Assembly (NCBI GenBank): GCA_030642125.1
Contig: DAOWOJ010000026.1
Coordinates: forward strand, 1 to 6,042
Reading direction: 5' to 3'
DNA from: Candidatus Aenigmatarchaeota archaeon
Lineage (GTDB): Archaea; Aenigmatarchaeota; Aenigmatarchaeia; DAOWOJ01
Length of the DNA stretch: 6,042 bases
This document shows positions 1-4,661 of this stretch, piece after piece. The first letter of the stretch is position 1; each line of letters starts with the position of its first letter. The notes beneath the pieces are model-generated. The model was not told where the DNA came from. It did no database searches and saw nothing but the letters and a program-made list of their open reading frames with translations. The translations under genes and the position numbers were made by a program.

Positions 1-825
1 AAGACATGTTATGAATACCATCATTATAACACTTATTATAGACGTTAATTCAAATGTCATATTTGATATGATACCAGCTACTCCTATTACTCCAAGCGTG
101 TTGAATATATTGCTACCAACTAAATTTCCTGCTGATATCGCATGATATTTATGTTTAGCGGCTGTTAATGATGTAGCTAATTCTGGTATTGATGTGCCAA
201 ATGCTACAATAGTTATTCCTATAATCCAATCTGATACACCAAATATTTGAATAATGTTAACTGCTGAATTAATTAATAATTGTGCGCCAAGCACTACCAG
301 AAACGAACCTATAATAAATATTATTCCATGTATTTTTTTTGCTTTCCCTGTTGAAATATTTTTTGTGTTTGGACATTCTTTTTTTACAAGTAACATAGTT
401 ATATAAAATATCAACATTGAAACCAAAATTATGCCTTCTAATCTTCCTATCTGCAAGTCGACTATAAATAAACTAAATACAATTGTTCCGATCAATAAAA
501 AGGAAAAATCTCTTTTTATTGACTTTTTTTCTGTTTTTATAGGATAAAGCATAGCGCATAATCCAAGAATTATTCCTAAATTGATTATATTTGATCCAAC
601 GATATTTGCAACAGCTATGTTTCCAACACCATTTATTGCTGATATAATCGATACAACAAACTCTGGCGCTGATGTGCCAAATGCGACAATTGTTAAACCT
701 ATAATGATATGTGGTATCCCAAAATGATTTGCTATTTTTATAGCTGATTCAACAAGCCACTCAGCACCTTTCCAAATCATTATTATTGATATCGGAAAAA
801 GCACCAGAGATATAAAAATATTCAT
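1..825 (-). CDS. Na+/Ca2+ exchanger family antiporter (YrbG/NCX-like), C-terminus cut by window edge
   Basis: This is an inner-membrane cation antiporter of the Ca2+:cation superfamily, expected to extrude Ca2+ in exchange for Na+. The minus frame is open from ATG at 825-823 to the edge, giving 275 residues; family members are about 300-325, so only the last helix or so is missing. The two inverted alpha repeats are clear: GLTIVAFGTSAPEF (residues 43-56) with VGSNIINLG (76-84), and GITIVAFGTSIPEL (203-216) with VGSNIFNTLG (236-245). E55 and E215 match the ion-binding glutamates of the family. N242 stands where, from memory, the Methanocaldococcus exchanger has Asp, so cation preference is open. 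A basic linker around residues 96-106 and 147-166 separates hydrophobic segments. The start is fixed by an in-frame TAA eight codons upstream; no Shine-Dalgarno is visible. It lies 30 nt downstream of the HSP20 gene, probably in the same transcript. Confidence 0.93.
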   Translation of the reverse strand, partial: MNIFISLVLFPISIIMIWKGAEWLVESAIKIANHFGIPHIIIGLTIVAFGTSAPEFVVSIISAINGVGNIAVANIVGSNIINLGIILGLCAMLYPIKTEKKSIKRDFSFLLIGTIVFSLFIVDLQIGRLEGIILVSMLIFYITMLLVKKECPNTKNISTGKAKKIHGIIFIIGSFLVVLGAQLLINSAVNIIQIFGVSDWIIGITIVAFGTSIPELATSLTAAKHKYHAISAGNLVGSNIFNTLGVIGVAGIISNMTFELTSIISVIMMVFITCL

Positions 826-831
826 GTTAAT

Positions 832-841
832 AACACGTGTT
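832..841. promoter_or_regulatory. 10-bp perfect palindrome (AACACGTGTT) just before the exchanger start
   Basis: The palindrome lies in the 30-bp gap between the HSP20 stop and the exchanger ATG, ending 7 bp from the start codon. It could be an operator or a small RNA hairpin over the start region, or chance. No second copy was noticed in the window, so function is speculative. Confidence 0.2.
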
Positions 842-855
842 GTAACTTATAAAAT

Positions 856-1293
856 TTATTTTATATCTATTTTTTTTTCTTTTTCTTTAGATTTTTCTTT
901 TAGCATTAGTTTTATGTTTAAAACACCGTTTTCAAACTTTGCTTCAGTATTCTCTGTAATTATTTTATTATTCAATCCAATAAGTCTTTTTAATGTTCCT
1001 GTTGATCTTTCTCTCTTGAAATAATTTTCATTCTTTTCTTCAACATCTTTTTCTTTGCTTGCTGATATTTCTATACTATTTTCAGTCACTTTTAAATTTA
1101 TATTGTCTTTTTCAAACCCTGGTAAATCCGCTTTTATTATGTACTCTTCGTCTGTTTTGCTTATATCTATTGGTATTCGCATTGATAGATACGGAATTTC
1201 AAGTGCTTCTGGTACCTTAAAAAATTCTCTAAATTGATTATGTACAAATGGCCAATTTTCTTCTAATAACGAACTTTTTTTGCTTTTTTTCAT
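856..1293 (-). CDS. hsp20: HSP20/alpha-crystallin family small heat-shock protein
   Basis: An ATP-independent cytoplasmic chaperone that forms oligomers and holds unfolding proteins for refolding systems. It has 145 residues, normal for archaeal HSP20. Residues 1-37 are a short variable N-terminal arm. The alpha-crystallin domain spans about 39-130, with ADLPGFEKDNI (55-65), the strand ENSIEISA (71-78), ENYFKRERSTGTLKR (89-103), and the family signature FENGVLNIKL (120-129, usual A-x-x-x-N-G-V-L). The C-terminal tail ends in the I-x-I anchor I142-D143-I144, which docks onto a neighbouring dimer. The start is decided by a perfect AGGAGG six bases before the ATG, the best ribosome binding site in the window. 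The exchanger gene follows 30 nt downstream on the same strand. Confidence 0.95.
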   Translation of the reverse strand: MKKSKKSSLLEENWPFVHNQFREFFKVPEALEIPYLSMRIPIDISKTDEEYIIKADLPGFEKDNINLKVTENSIEISASKEKDVEEKNENYFKRERSTGTLKRLIGLNNKIITENTEAKFENGVLNIKLMLKEKSKEKEKKIDIK

Positions 1294-1299
1294 ATTATC

Positions 1300-1305
1300 C
1301 CTCCT
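1300..1305 (-). promoter_or_regulatory. Strong Shine-Dalgarno of the HSP20 gene
   Basis: On the minus strand AGGAGG stands six bases before ATG 1293-1291. It complements the 3' end of archaeal or bacterial 16S rRNA. None of the other starts in the window has a match this good, suggesting high expression of the chaperone while other genes use weak or leaderless initiation. Confidence 0.8.
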
Positions 1306-1320
1306 TTTTTTTTATTTAGT

Positions 1321-1400
1321 TTTTATATCAGATATATGAAAATAATTAGTTGAAAAAGACAATAATCATAAAAATAAATATATAAAAATGTAATATAATT
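1321..1400. promoter_or_regulatory. Divergent promoter region between HSP20 and the glycosyltransferase
   Basis: This very AT-rich stretch must drive both outward-facing genes. For HSP20 (minus), TATA-like elements are tttttatata (complement of 1379-1388) and catatatc (complement of 1331-1338). The latter would give a leader of about 15 nt carrying the Shine-Dalgarno. For the plus gene, tatataaaaa (1379-1388) and taatataat (1391-1399) are candidates. The low G+C makes chance matches common, so exact elements are uncertain. Confidence 0.35.
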
Positions 1401-1427
1401 TTCATCAATACGCGATAAATATCAATT

Positions 1428-1501
1428 GCTTTGGGTTAACATTGTCCAAAAGCTAATTGTTCCAATCGTTGCATTACATAATAATGTAAGTTGGTTAATT
1501 A
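1428..1501 (+). promoter_or_regulatory. Structured 5' leader: two adjacent hairpins ending at the glycosyltransferase start codon
   Basis: Hairpin 1 pairs GCTTTGG (1428-1434) with CCAAAAGC (1446-1453), with one bulged A. Hairpin 2 directly abuts it. TAATT (1454-1458) pairs with AATTA (1497-1501), CCAA (1462-1465) with TTGG (1491-1494), and the apical TTACAT (1474-1479) with ATGTAA (1484-1489) around loop AATA. The last pair uses the A of the ATG, so folding could restrict ribosome access. The pairing is direct; the regulatory role is inference. Confidence 0.3.
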
Positions 1502-2604
1502 TGAAAATATATATTTCTTGTAATGGTTTTGGTTTTGGTCATGTAAGAAGATGTCTATGTTTTGCAAATGAATTGAAAAAAAATAATTTGGTTATATTTT
1601 CTTCTTGGGGACTTGCTGCAGATTATATTAGAAAAAATGGTTTCAGATGTTACGAATTGCCTACTATTAAAAAAGAAAAAAACAAGTTTACAAAATTTTT
1701 AAAGTCAATTTATTTTCCGATTGAAATTAAACCATTTTTGAAACAGATTAAAATAGAAAAAAGAATTATTAGAATTGAGAAACCTGATATGGTTATATCA
1801 GATTGTAATTTTGCACATGTAATATCAAGTAAAATGAATATCCCAAATTTTTATATAACAAATCCTTTAATGAATTTTTCAGAAAATAAATTTATAAAAA
1901 AATATTTTCAAAAATATCTAAACTTTGTATTATCTAGCGCCGATAAGATTATTGTGAGTGATTTTCCTTCTCCGCATTCAATAAGCGAACCATTTAAATA
2001 TTTTAAAAAGAATTTTGCTTCTAAAATTAGTTATGTTGGTCCTTTGATTGGAAGCTTACCAGAAGATTATGCATCTAAATCGAAATTGAAAAAAAAATTA
2101 AAAATGAAAAAAATTTGTTTTATTTCTATTTCTGATACAAAATCATCAATATTAGAAAATGAAGTTTTATTTCAGTTGAATAAATTGTCAAATTTGCGTG
2201 ATTGGTTTTTTTTAATTGAGTCGTCAAAAAAAGATAAATTAAAATATAAAAATATGAGATATGTCCGTTATTTGGATGATATAAATTATTTTTTAAAGGC
2301 TTCTGATATTGTAATATCTGATGCTGAATATTCTAATGTTTGTGATATATTGGCATTTAGTAAAAAGAGCATTTTGATACCAAGATCAGATAACGCAGAA
2401 CAAAAATATTTAGTAGACAAACTTGAAAAGAAAAATTTATGTAGAAAGATAAACTTTGTTGAAATAAATAAAAAATTAAAAAACATGATTTTAGATGTAT
2501 ATGATAATAAAAACATGGAAACTAGTATAAAGAAATTTTCTAGGATGTATAAAAAATATAATGGTATTGATAATATTATAAATCTGATAAATAAAGAGAT
2601 GTAG
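1501..2604 (+). CDS. GT-B fold glycosyltransferase, MJ1255/MurG-like (family 28 type)
   Basis: Predicted cytoplasmic or membrane-associated enzyme that moves a sugar from an activated nucleotide donor to an acceptor, probably for a surface glycan or glycolipid; donor and acceptor are unknown. I chose ATG 1501 (367 residues) because MKIYISCNGFGFGHVRR is the typical first strand plus glycine-rich loop (G9-F-G11-F-G13-H14). The frame is also open back to a TTG at 1426, but those 25 extra residues have no family counterpart. The N-terminal domain also shows KPDMVISDCNFAH-like strand/loop segments. The C-terminal donor domain has SDIVISDAEYSN (from residue 268), then a helix and ILIPRSDNAEQKYL with E300-Q301, matching the usual P-x(n)-EQ-x-x-NA nucleotide-sugar motif. 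The customary glycine-rich GG-x-x-T/S turn is replaced by DAEYSN. Codon use is as AT-rich as its neighbours. No hydrophobic anchor is seen. Membership of the broad family is secure; substrate is not. Confidence 0.85.
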   Translation: MKIYISCNGFGFGHVRRCLCFANELKKNNLVIFSSWGLAADYIRKNGFRCYELPTIKKEKNKFTKFLKSIYFPIEIKPFLKQIKIEKRIIRIEKPDMVISDCNFAHVISSKMNIPNFYITNPLMNFSENKFIKKYFQKYLNFVLSSADKIIVSDFPSPHSISEPFKYFKKNFASKISYVGPLIGSLPEDYASKSKLKKKLKMKKICFISISDTKSSILENEVLFQLNKLSNLRDWFFLIESSKKDKLKYKNMRYVRYLDDINYFLKASDIVISDAEYSNVCDILAFSKKSILIPRSDNAEQKYLVDKLEKKNLCRKINFVEINKKLKNMILDVYDNKNMETSIKKFSRMYKKYNGIDNIINLINKEM

Positions 2605-2685
2605 ATGTCATTGAAGATTGTACTTGATTTTCTATTGTTTTTTTATATTTATTGTAATAAGAAAACCAATTTAGAAATAGTTCAA

Positions 2686-2695
2686 CTTTTTAAGT
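2686..2695 (+). promoter_or_regulatory. Possible TATA box (box A) of the tRNA gene
   Basis: ctttttaagt lies about 20-29 bases before the first tRNA base, the expected spacing for an archaeal box A if transcription starts at or just before the 5' end. Other AT-rich candidates exist nearby (aaatataaat at 2705-2714 seems too close). Confidence 0.3.
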
Positions 2696-2738
2696 TATCA
2701 CATCAAATATAAATGCCGGGATAGCGAAGAGGCTTAAC

Positions 2739-2749
2739 AACGCTAAGAA
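2739..2749 (+). other. tRNA intron 1, position 23/24 in the D arm (11 nt)
   Basis: The central helix CTTA (2733-2736)/TAAG (2744-2747) is followed on each strand by a 3-nt bulge (2737-2739 and 2748-2750). Cutting two bases into each bulge removes exactly 2739-2749. Joining C2738 to G2750 creates D-stem GCG/CGC and places G26 and stem CCGGA correctly. No base-pair slide gives the same product. There is no inner helix, only a 4-nt loop, and the outer helix is weak, so this is a minimal, relaxed BHB. Confidence 0.65.
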
Positions 2750-2756
2750 GCGCCGG

Positions 2757-2768
2757 ATGTTAGGCGGA
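2757..2768 (+). other. tRNA intron 2, position 30/31 in the anticodon stem (12 nt)
   Basis: The central helix CGCC (2751-2754)/GGCG (2763-2766) is fully Watson-Crick, with bulges GGA (2755-2757) and GAA (2767-2769) cut after their second base. Joining gives CCGG-A-CTTGAG, restoring stem CCGGA and loop bases C32-U33-UGA-G37. Sliding one base (2758-2769, position 31/32) yields the same tRNA. The short outer pairing AAG (2748-2750)/CTT (2770-2772) uses bases of intron 1, implying this intron may leave first. Confidence 0.6.
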
Positions 2769-2775
2769 ACTTGAG

Positions 2776-2822
2776 CGGATCTTTTGATTCAATGATAACA
2801 CGAATTATTTCGTGAAACAGAG
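2776..2822 (+). other. tRNA intron 3, canonical position 37/38 (47 nt, composite)
   Basis: As one 47-nt piece it lacks a good BHB: CTTG (2770-2773) against ACAG (2817-2820) gives only two pairs. If the inner 2788-2819 segment is removed first, CTTG pairs with T2785-G2786-A2787-G2820 (C-G, U-A, U-G, G-U). Three-base bulges AGC (2774-2776) and AGA (2821-2823) then lie on each side and the anticodon stem acts as outer helix. The residual intron is 15 nt. The ends can slide by up to three bases without changing the tRNA, because GAG is repeated. Confidence 0.6.
2788..2819 (+). other. Candidate nested intron inside tRNA intron 3 (32 nt)
   Basis: Outer helix CGGATCT (2776-2782)/AGATCCG (2821-2827) is 7 perfect pairs. 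It is followed by a central helix TTT (2783-2785)/AAA (2815-2817) and 3-nt bulges GAT (2786-2788) and CAG (2818-2820). Cuts two bases into each bulge release 2788-2819. The released piece contains its own 6-bp hairpin, CACGAA (2799-2804)/TTCGTG (2809-2814), with loop TTAT. The central helix is 3 bp (4 if U2782 re-pairs and a U-G pair is allowed), so the motif is relaxed. Confidence 0.45.
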
Positions 2823-2853
2823 ATCCGGTTCCATTTTGGATCGTGGGTTCGAA

Positions 2854-2882
2854 TGTTATTTTTTTTGTAAAGTAATTGAAAT
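2854..2882 (+). other. tRNA intron 4, position 59/60 in the T loop (29 nt)
   Basis: A textbook BHB. The outer helix is the T stem GTGGG (2843-2847)/CCCAC (2884-2888). The central helix is TTCG (2848-2851)/TGAA (2877-2880, one G-U pair). Bulges are AAT (2852-2854) and ATT (2881-2883), and an inner helix of about eight pairs runs from GTTATTTT (2855-2862) to the stretch 2869-2876. Removal restores T-loop TTCGAAT. This intron calibrates the geometry used for the other three. Confidence 0.9.
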
Positions 2883-2991
2883 TCCCACTCCCGGCGTTTA
2901 TATTATGTATAGTTGTCAAAATGTTCACATAGTATATATAGTATTCATATAATGGAGAAAGATAGTTCAAAACAAATATCAATTTTTGTAA

Positions 2992-3000
2992 TTATATATA
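2992..3000 (+). promoter_or_regulatory. TATA box of the PAS-nuclease operon
   Basis: ttatatata centred near 2996 predicts transcription start around 3021-3025, only a few bases before ATG 3030. This suggests leaderless or near-leaderless translation, in line with the absence of a good Shine-Dalgarno. The rest of 2897-3029 shows no other gene. Confidence 0.5.
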
Positions 3001-3029
3001 TCGATCCTTAATAAAATATTGATGGTTTT

Positions 3030-3788
3030 ATGACTGAATTAGAAATTCAAATTTTGAAAAAAAAAATAAGTAAATTAAAAGAGAAAGAAACGTATTTTCA
3101 TGATATATTTTTGGCTTCTCCTGTTGCTCTATTTCTTGTTGATTTAGATGGAAAAGTGATAGATTGCAATCCAGCTATGGAGAGATTGAGTTGTAAAAGA
3201 AAGGAAGATATAATAAATTTTCCTGTAGAAACAAGTTATATTAAAACAAATGGAGATGTCATTAGAAAAAAATTGGTCGATGAAACTATCAAAAAAGGTT
3301 ACGTTCATGAATTCGAAGCATATTTTATAAGATTTGATGGAAAGAGTTTGCCAGTAATAGTTAACACAGCTTTAATTATGGATAAAGGGACACCATCTTA
3401 TATTGTTTGCTCTGCTTCTGATATAATGAAATTAAAAAAATATGAGAAAGATCTTAAGAAGGTTATTTCAATATTCGGGAAAACTTTATCTATAGCTTCT
3501 AAAGGAAATTTGACTGTAAAAATAGATTTAAAAAAAATTGGAAAAAAATATAGATTAATTGCAGAAAATATAAATGATATGATTATGGCCATAAGATTGC
3601 GTGAGGCTGAATTATTAGGTAGCTTGGATGCGCTTAGAAATAGAGAACAAGATTTAATGAAATCTAAAGTTTCAGTTAAATATTTTAAAGATTATTCAGA
3701 GAAGGTGTTGATGTTAGCAGAAGGATGGGGTATGGGAAATGTTTTTAAAAGGAAAATGAAAGAATGGGAAAAAAAGAGTAATGAGTAA
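3030..3788 (+). CDS. Soluble PAS-domain sensor protein with HAMP-like segment
   Basis: A 252-residue cytoplasmic protein with no membrane helix. Residues 1-25 are a lysine-rich coiled-coil-like helix (KKKISKLKEKETYF). A PAS domain follows at about 22-135: SPVALFLVDLDGKVIDCNPA (30-49) is the classic first strand pair, and FIRFDGKSLPVIVNTALIMD (99-118) with the strand YIVCSASDI the second half. A HAMP-like or chemoreceptor linker spans about 146-190, with ASKGNLTVKID and AENINDMIMAIR matching the pattern GDL-x-V-x-(D)...N-x-M. The last 60 residues form a charged helix and an unrecognised tail with GWGMGN. There is no histidine kinase, output or methyl-accepting domain, so it may be a signalling adaptor or sense a small ligand or redox state; the ligand is unknown. 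Its last 8 bases overlap the start of the nuclease gene (ATGAGTAA), so the two are probably translationally coupled. Confidence 0.85.
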   Translation: MTELEIQILKKKISKLKEKETYFHDIFLASPVALFLVDLDGKVIDCNPAMERLSCKRKEDIINFPVETSYIKTNGDVIRKKLVDETIKKGYVHEFEAYFIRFDGKSLPVIVNTALIMDKGTPSYIVCSASDIMKLKKYEKDLKKVISIFGKTLSIASKGNLTVKIDLKKIGKKYRLIAENINDMIMAIRLREAELLGSLDALRNREQDLMKSKVSVKYFKDYSEKVLMLAEGWGMGNVFKRKMKEWEKKSNE

Positions 3789-4626
3789 ATTTCATTCTGC
3801 TTTAATTTTGTTGATTATTTTATCAATTATTGTAATATTTTATGTTTTATCATTTTTTAATGAGTCGAATTCTGAACATATTTTTATTGATAATGTCCAT
3901 GGACAAAAATTTGTTACAAAGGTCATAGATGGTGATACAATAATTGTAGAAGGAGGATATTCTGTAAGATTATTGGGTATAGATGCTGATGAGAGAGGAT
4001 ATGTTTGTTACAAACAAGCAAAATATAGACTAGAACAACTAGTATTGAATAAATATGTTTATTTAGAATCCGATAAAGAAAATAGAGATATATATGATAG
4101 GTATTTAAGATTTCTTATTTTTGACAATGAAAACATAAATGTAAAATTGATTAAAGAAGGATTTGTTGTAGCTCGTTTATCAGATGAAAATATGAAATAT
4201 GCAGCAGATATTACAGAAGCAGAAAAATATGCTAGAGAAAATAAGATTGGTTGTAAATGGAAAAATATTTATTATTCGCAAGATATAGAAGGAAAATATA
4301 CATGGAATAATATGATTGACAATGCTGTGAATGCTTGCGATGCAAGAAAACACATTGGAAAAGAAATGATTATACAGGGAAAAATTATGCATATTCATAA
4401 AAGCAAAAATAATAATGTATTCTTTAATTTTGGAGGATCTAATAAAAATCAGTGTTTTACTGTTGTTGTATTTCATTATGATTTAATTAATTTTCCAGTA
4501 AATTTTCAAAATGATTATAAAGGAAAAGTAGTTAGAGTTAGTGGAACTATAAAAGAATATAATGGAATTCCAGAAATTGTTATTAGTCCTGAATCACAAA
4601 TAGAAATAGGAAACCCAATTTTATAA
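3781..4626 (+). CDS. Membrane-anchored thermonuclease (SNase family) with C-terminal OB-fold-like domain
   Basis: Ca2+-dependent phosphodiesterase family that cuts DNA and RNA; 281 residues. Residues 6-25 are a single hydrophobic helix, so the enzyme is probably tethered and faces outside. The SNase domain covers about 42-160. VIDGDTI (48-54) supplies metal-binding D50/D52. RLLGIDADE (63-71) supplies R63, D68 and E71, counterparts of Arg35, Asp40 and Glu43 of the staphylococcal enzyme. YDRYLRFLIF (105-114) supplies R107, the Arg87 counterpart. All catalytic residues are present, so it should be active. Residues about 184-276 look like a nucleic-acid-binding OB fold: ACDARKHIGKEMIIQGKI, FFNFGG, then YKGKVVRVSGTIKEYNGIPEIVI split over five strands; this could hold the substrate. 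Two cysteines (C76, C158) flank the nuclease core. It overlaps the PAS gene by 8 bases and converges on the ATPase gene. Confidence 0.92.
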   Translation: MSKFHSALILLIILSIIVIFYVLSFFNESNSEHIFIDNVHGQKFVTKVIDGDTIIVEGGYSVRLLGIDADERGYVCYKQAKYRLEQLVLNKYVYLESDKENRDIYDRYLRFLIFDNENINVKLIKEGFVVARLSDENMKYAADITEAEKYARENKIGCKWKNIYYSQDIEGKYTWNNMIDNAVNACDARKHIGKEMIIQGKIMHIHKSKNNNVFFNFGGSNKNQCFTVVVFHYDLINFPVNFQNDYKGKVVRVSGTIKEYNGIPEIVISPESQIEIGNPIL

Positions 4627-4661
4627 ACCGTTCCCTTATAAATTTTAATTATAAAATAACG

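Larger units (their letters stand above)
2715..2896 (+). tRNA. tRNA-Ser(UGA): tRNA-Ser (anticodon UGA), interrupted by four introns, one apparently nested
   Basis: Reads UCN serine codons. Acceptor GCCGGGA (2715-2721) pairs fully with TCCCGGC (2889-2895). Discriminator G2896 and a long variable arm (2829-2842, stem TCC/GGA) indicate serine rather than leucine. Exons are 2715-2738, 2750-2756, 2769-2775, 2823-2853 and 2883-2896, giving 83 nt with no CCA encoded. The joined product is a regular class II tRNA: U8-A9; D stem GCG/CGC with A14, G18-G19 and A21; G26; anticodon stem CCGGA/TCCGG; loop CTTGAGA with U33, UGA and G37; and T arm GTGGG-TTCGAAT-CCCAC. None of this is readable without removing introns at 23/24, 30/31, 37/38 and 59/60. 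The anticodon lies on a 7-nt exon (2769-2775). The acceptor, T arm and 59/60 intron are very secure; the D-arm and anticodon-arm joins are deduced from BHB pairing plus the conserved tRNA positions they restore. Confidence 0.9.

Noticed and set aside
824..1237. Plus-strand frames opposite the HSP20 gene
   Set aside because: They are antisense to a well-supported gene with signature motifs and a strong ribosome binding site.
1426..1500. TTG at 1426 as start of the glycosyltransferase
   Set aside because: The extra 25 residues have no counterpart before the first strand of the fold, and the segment folds as a leader. ATG 1501 begins the conserved N-terminus.
2605..2712. 35-codon plus-strand frame starting with ATG directly after the glycosyltransferase stop
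   Set aside because: Too short, compositionally ordinary AT-rich sequence without a ribosome binding site, and it ends in the tRNA promoter region.
2754..2763. Reading the tRNA as Leu with anticodon TAG (stem CGGAT, loop GTTAGG)
   Set aside because: It breaks the D stem and position 26, and the discriminator is G (serine) rather than A (leucine).
2754..2787. Alternative splice using the second CGGAT copy (2776-2780) and TGA at 2785-2787
   Set aside because: It puts C at position 33 or makes an 8-nt loop. The chosen join gives a standard loop with U33 and G37.
2792..2822. Box C-like ATGATAA inside the tRNA intron, as in archaeal intron-encoded C/D guide RNAs
   Set aside because: No convincing box D, D' or C' and too little space for guide sequences.
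2937..2958. Short AT repeats (AGTATATATAGTATTCATATA) downstream of the tRNA as an attachment site or repeat
   Set aside because: Low-complexity AT sequence; no copy of the tRNA 3' end is repeated nearby and no integrase gene is present.
2743..2982. 79-codon open frame on the minus strand
   Set aside because: It runs antisense through the tRNA gene, and its sequence simply mirrors the tRNA and intron pairing; no protein family is recognisable.
4627..4661. Terminator between the convergent nuclease and ATPase genes
   Set aside because: Two TTATAA copies can pair, but the stem is all A/T and each copy is a palindrome by itself; no stronger signal is seen.
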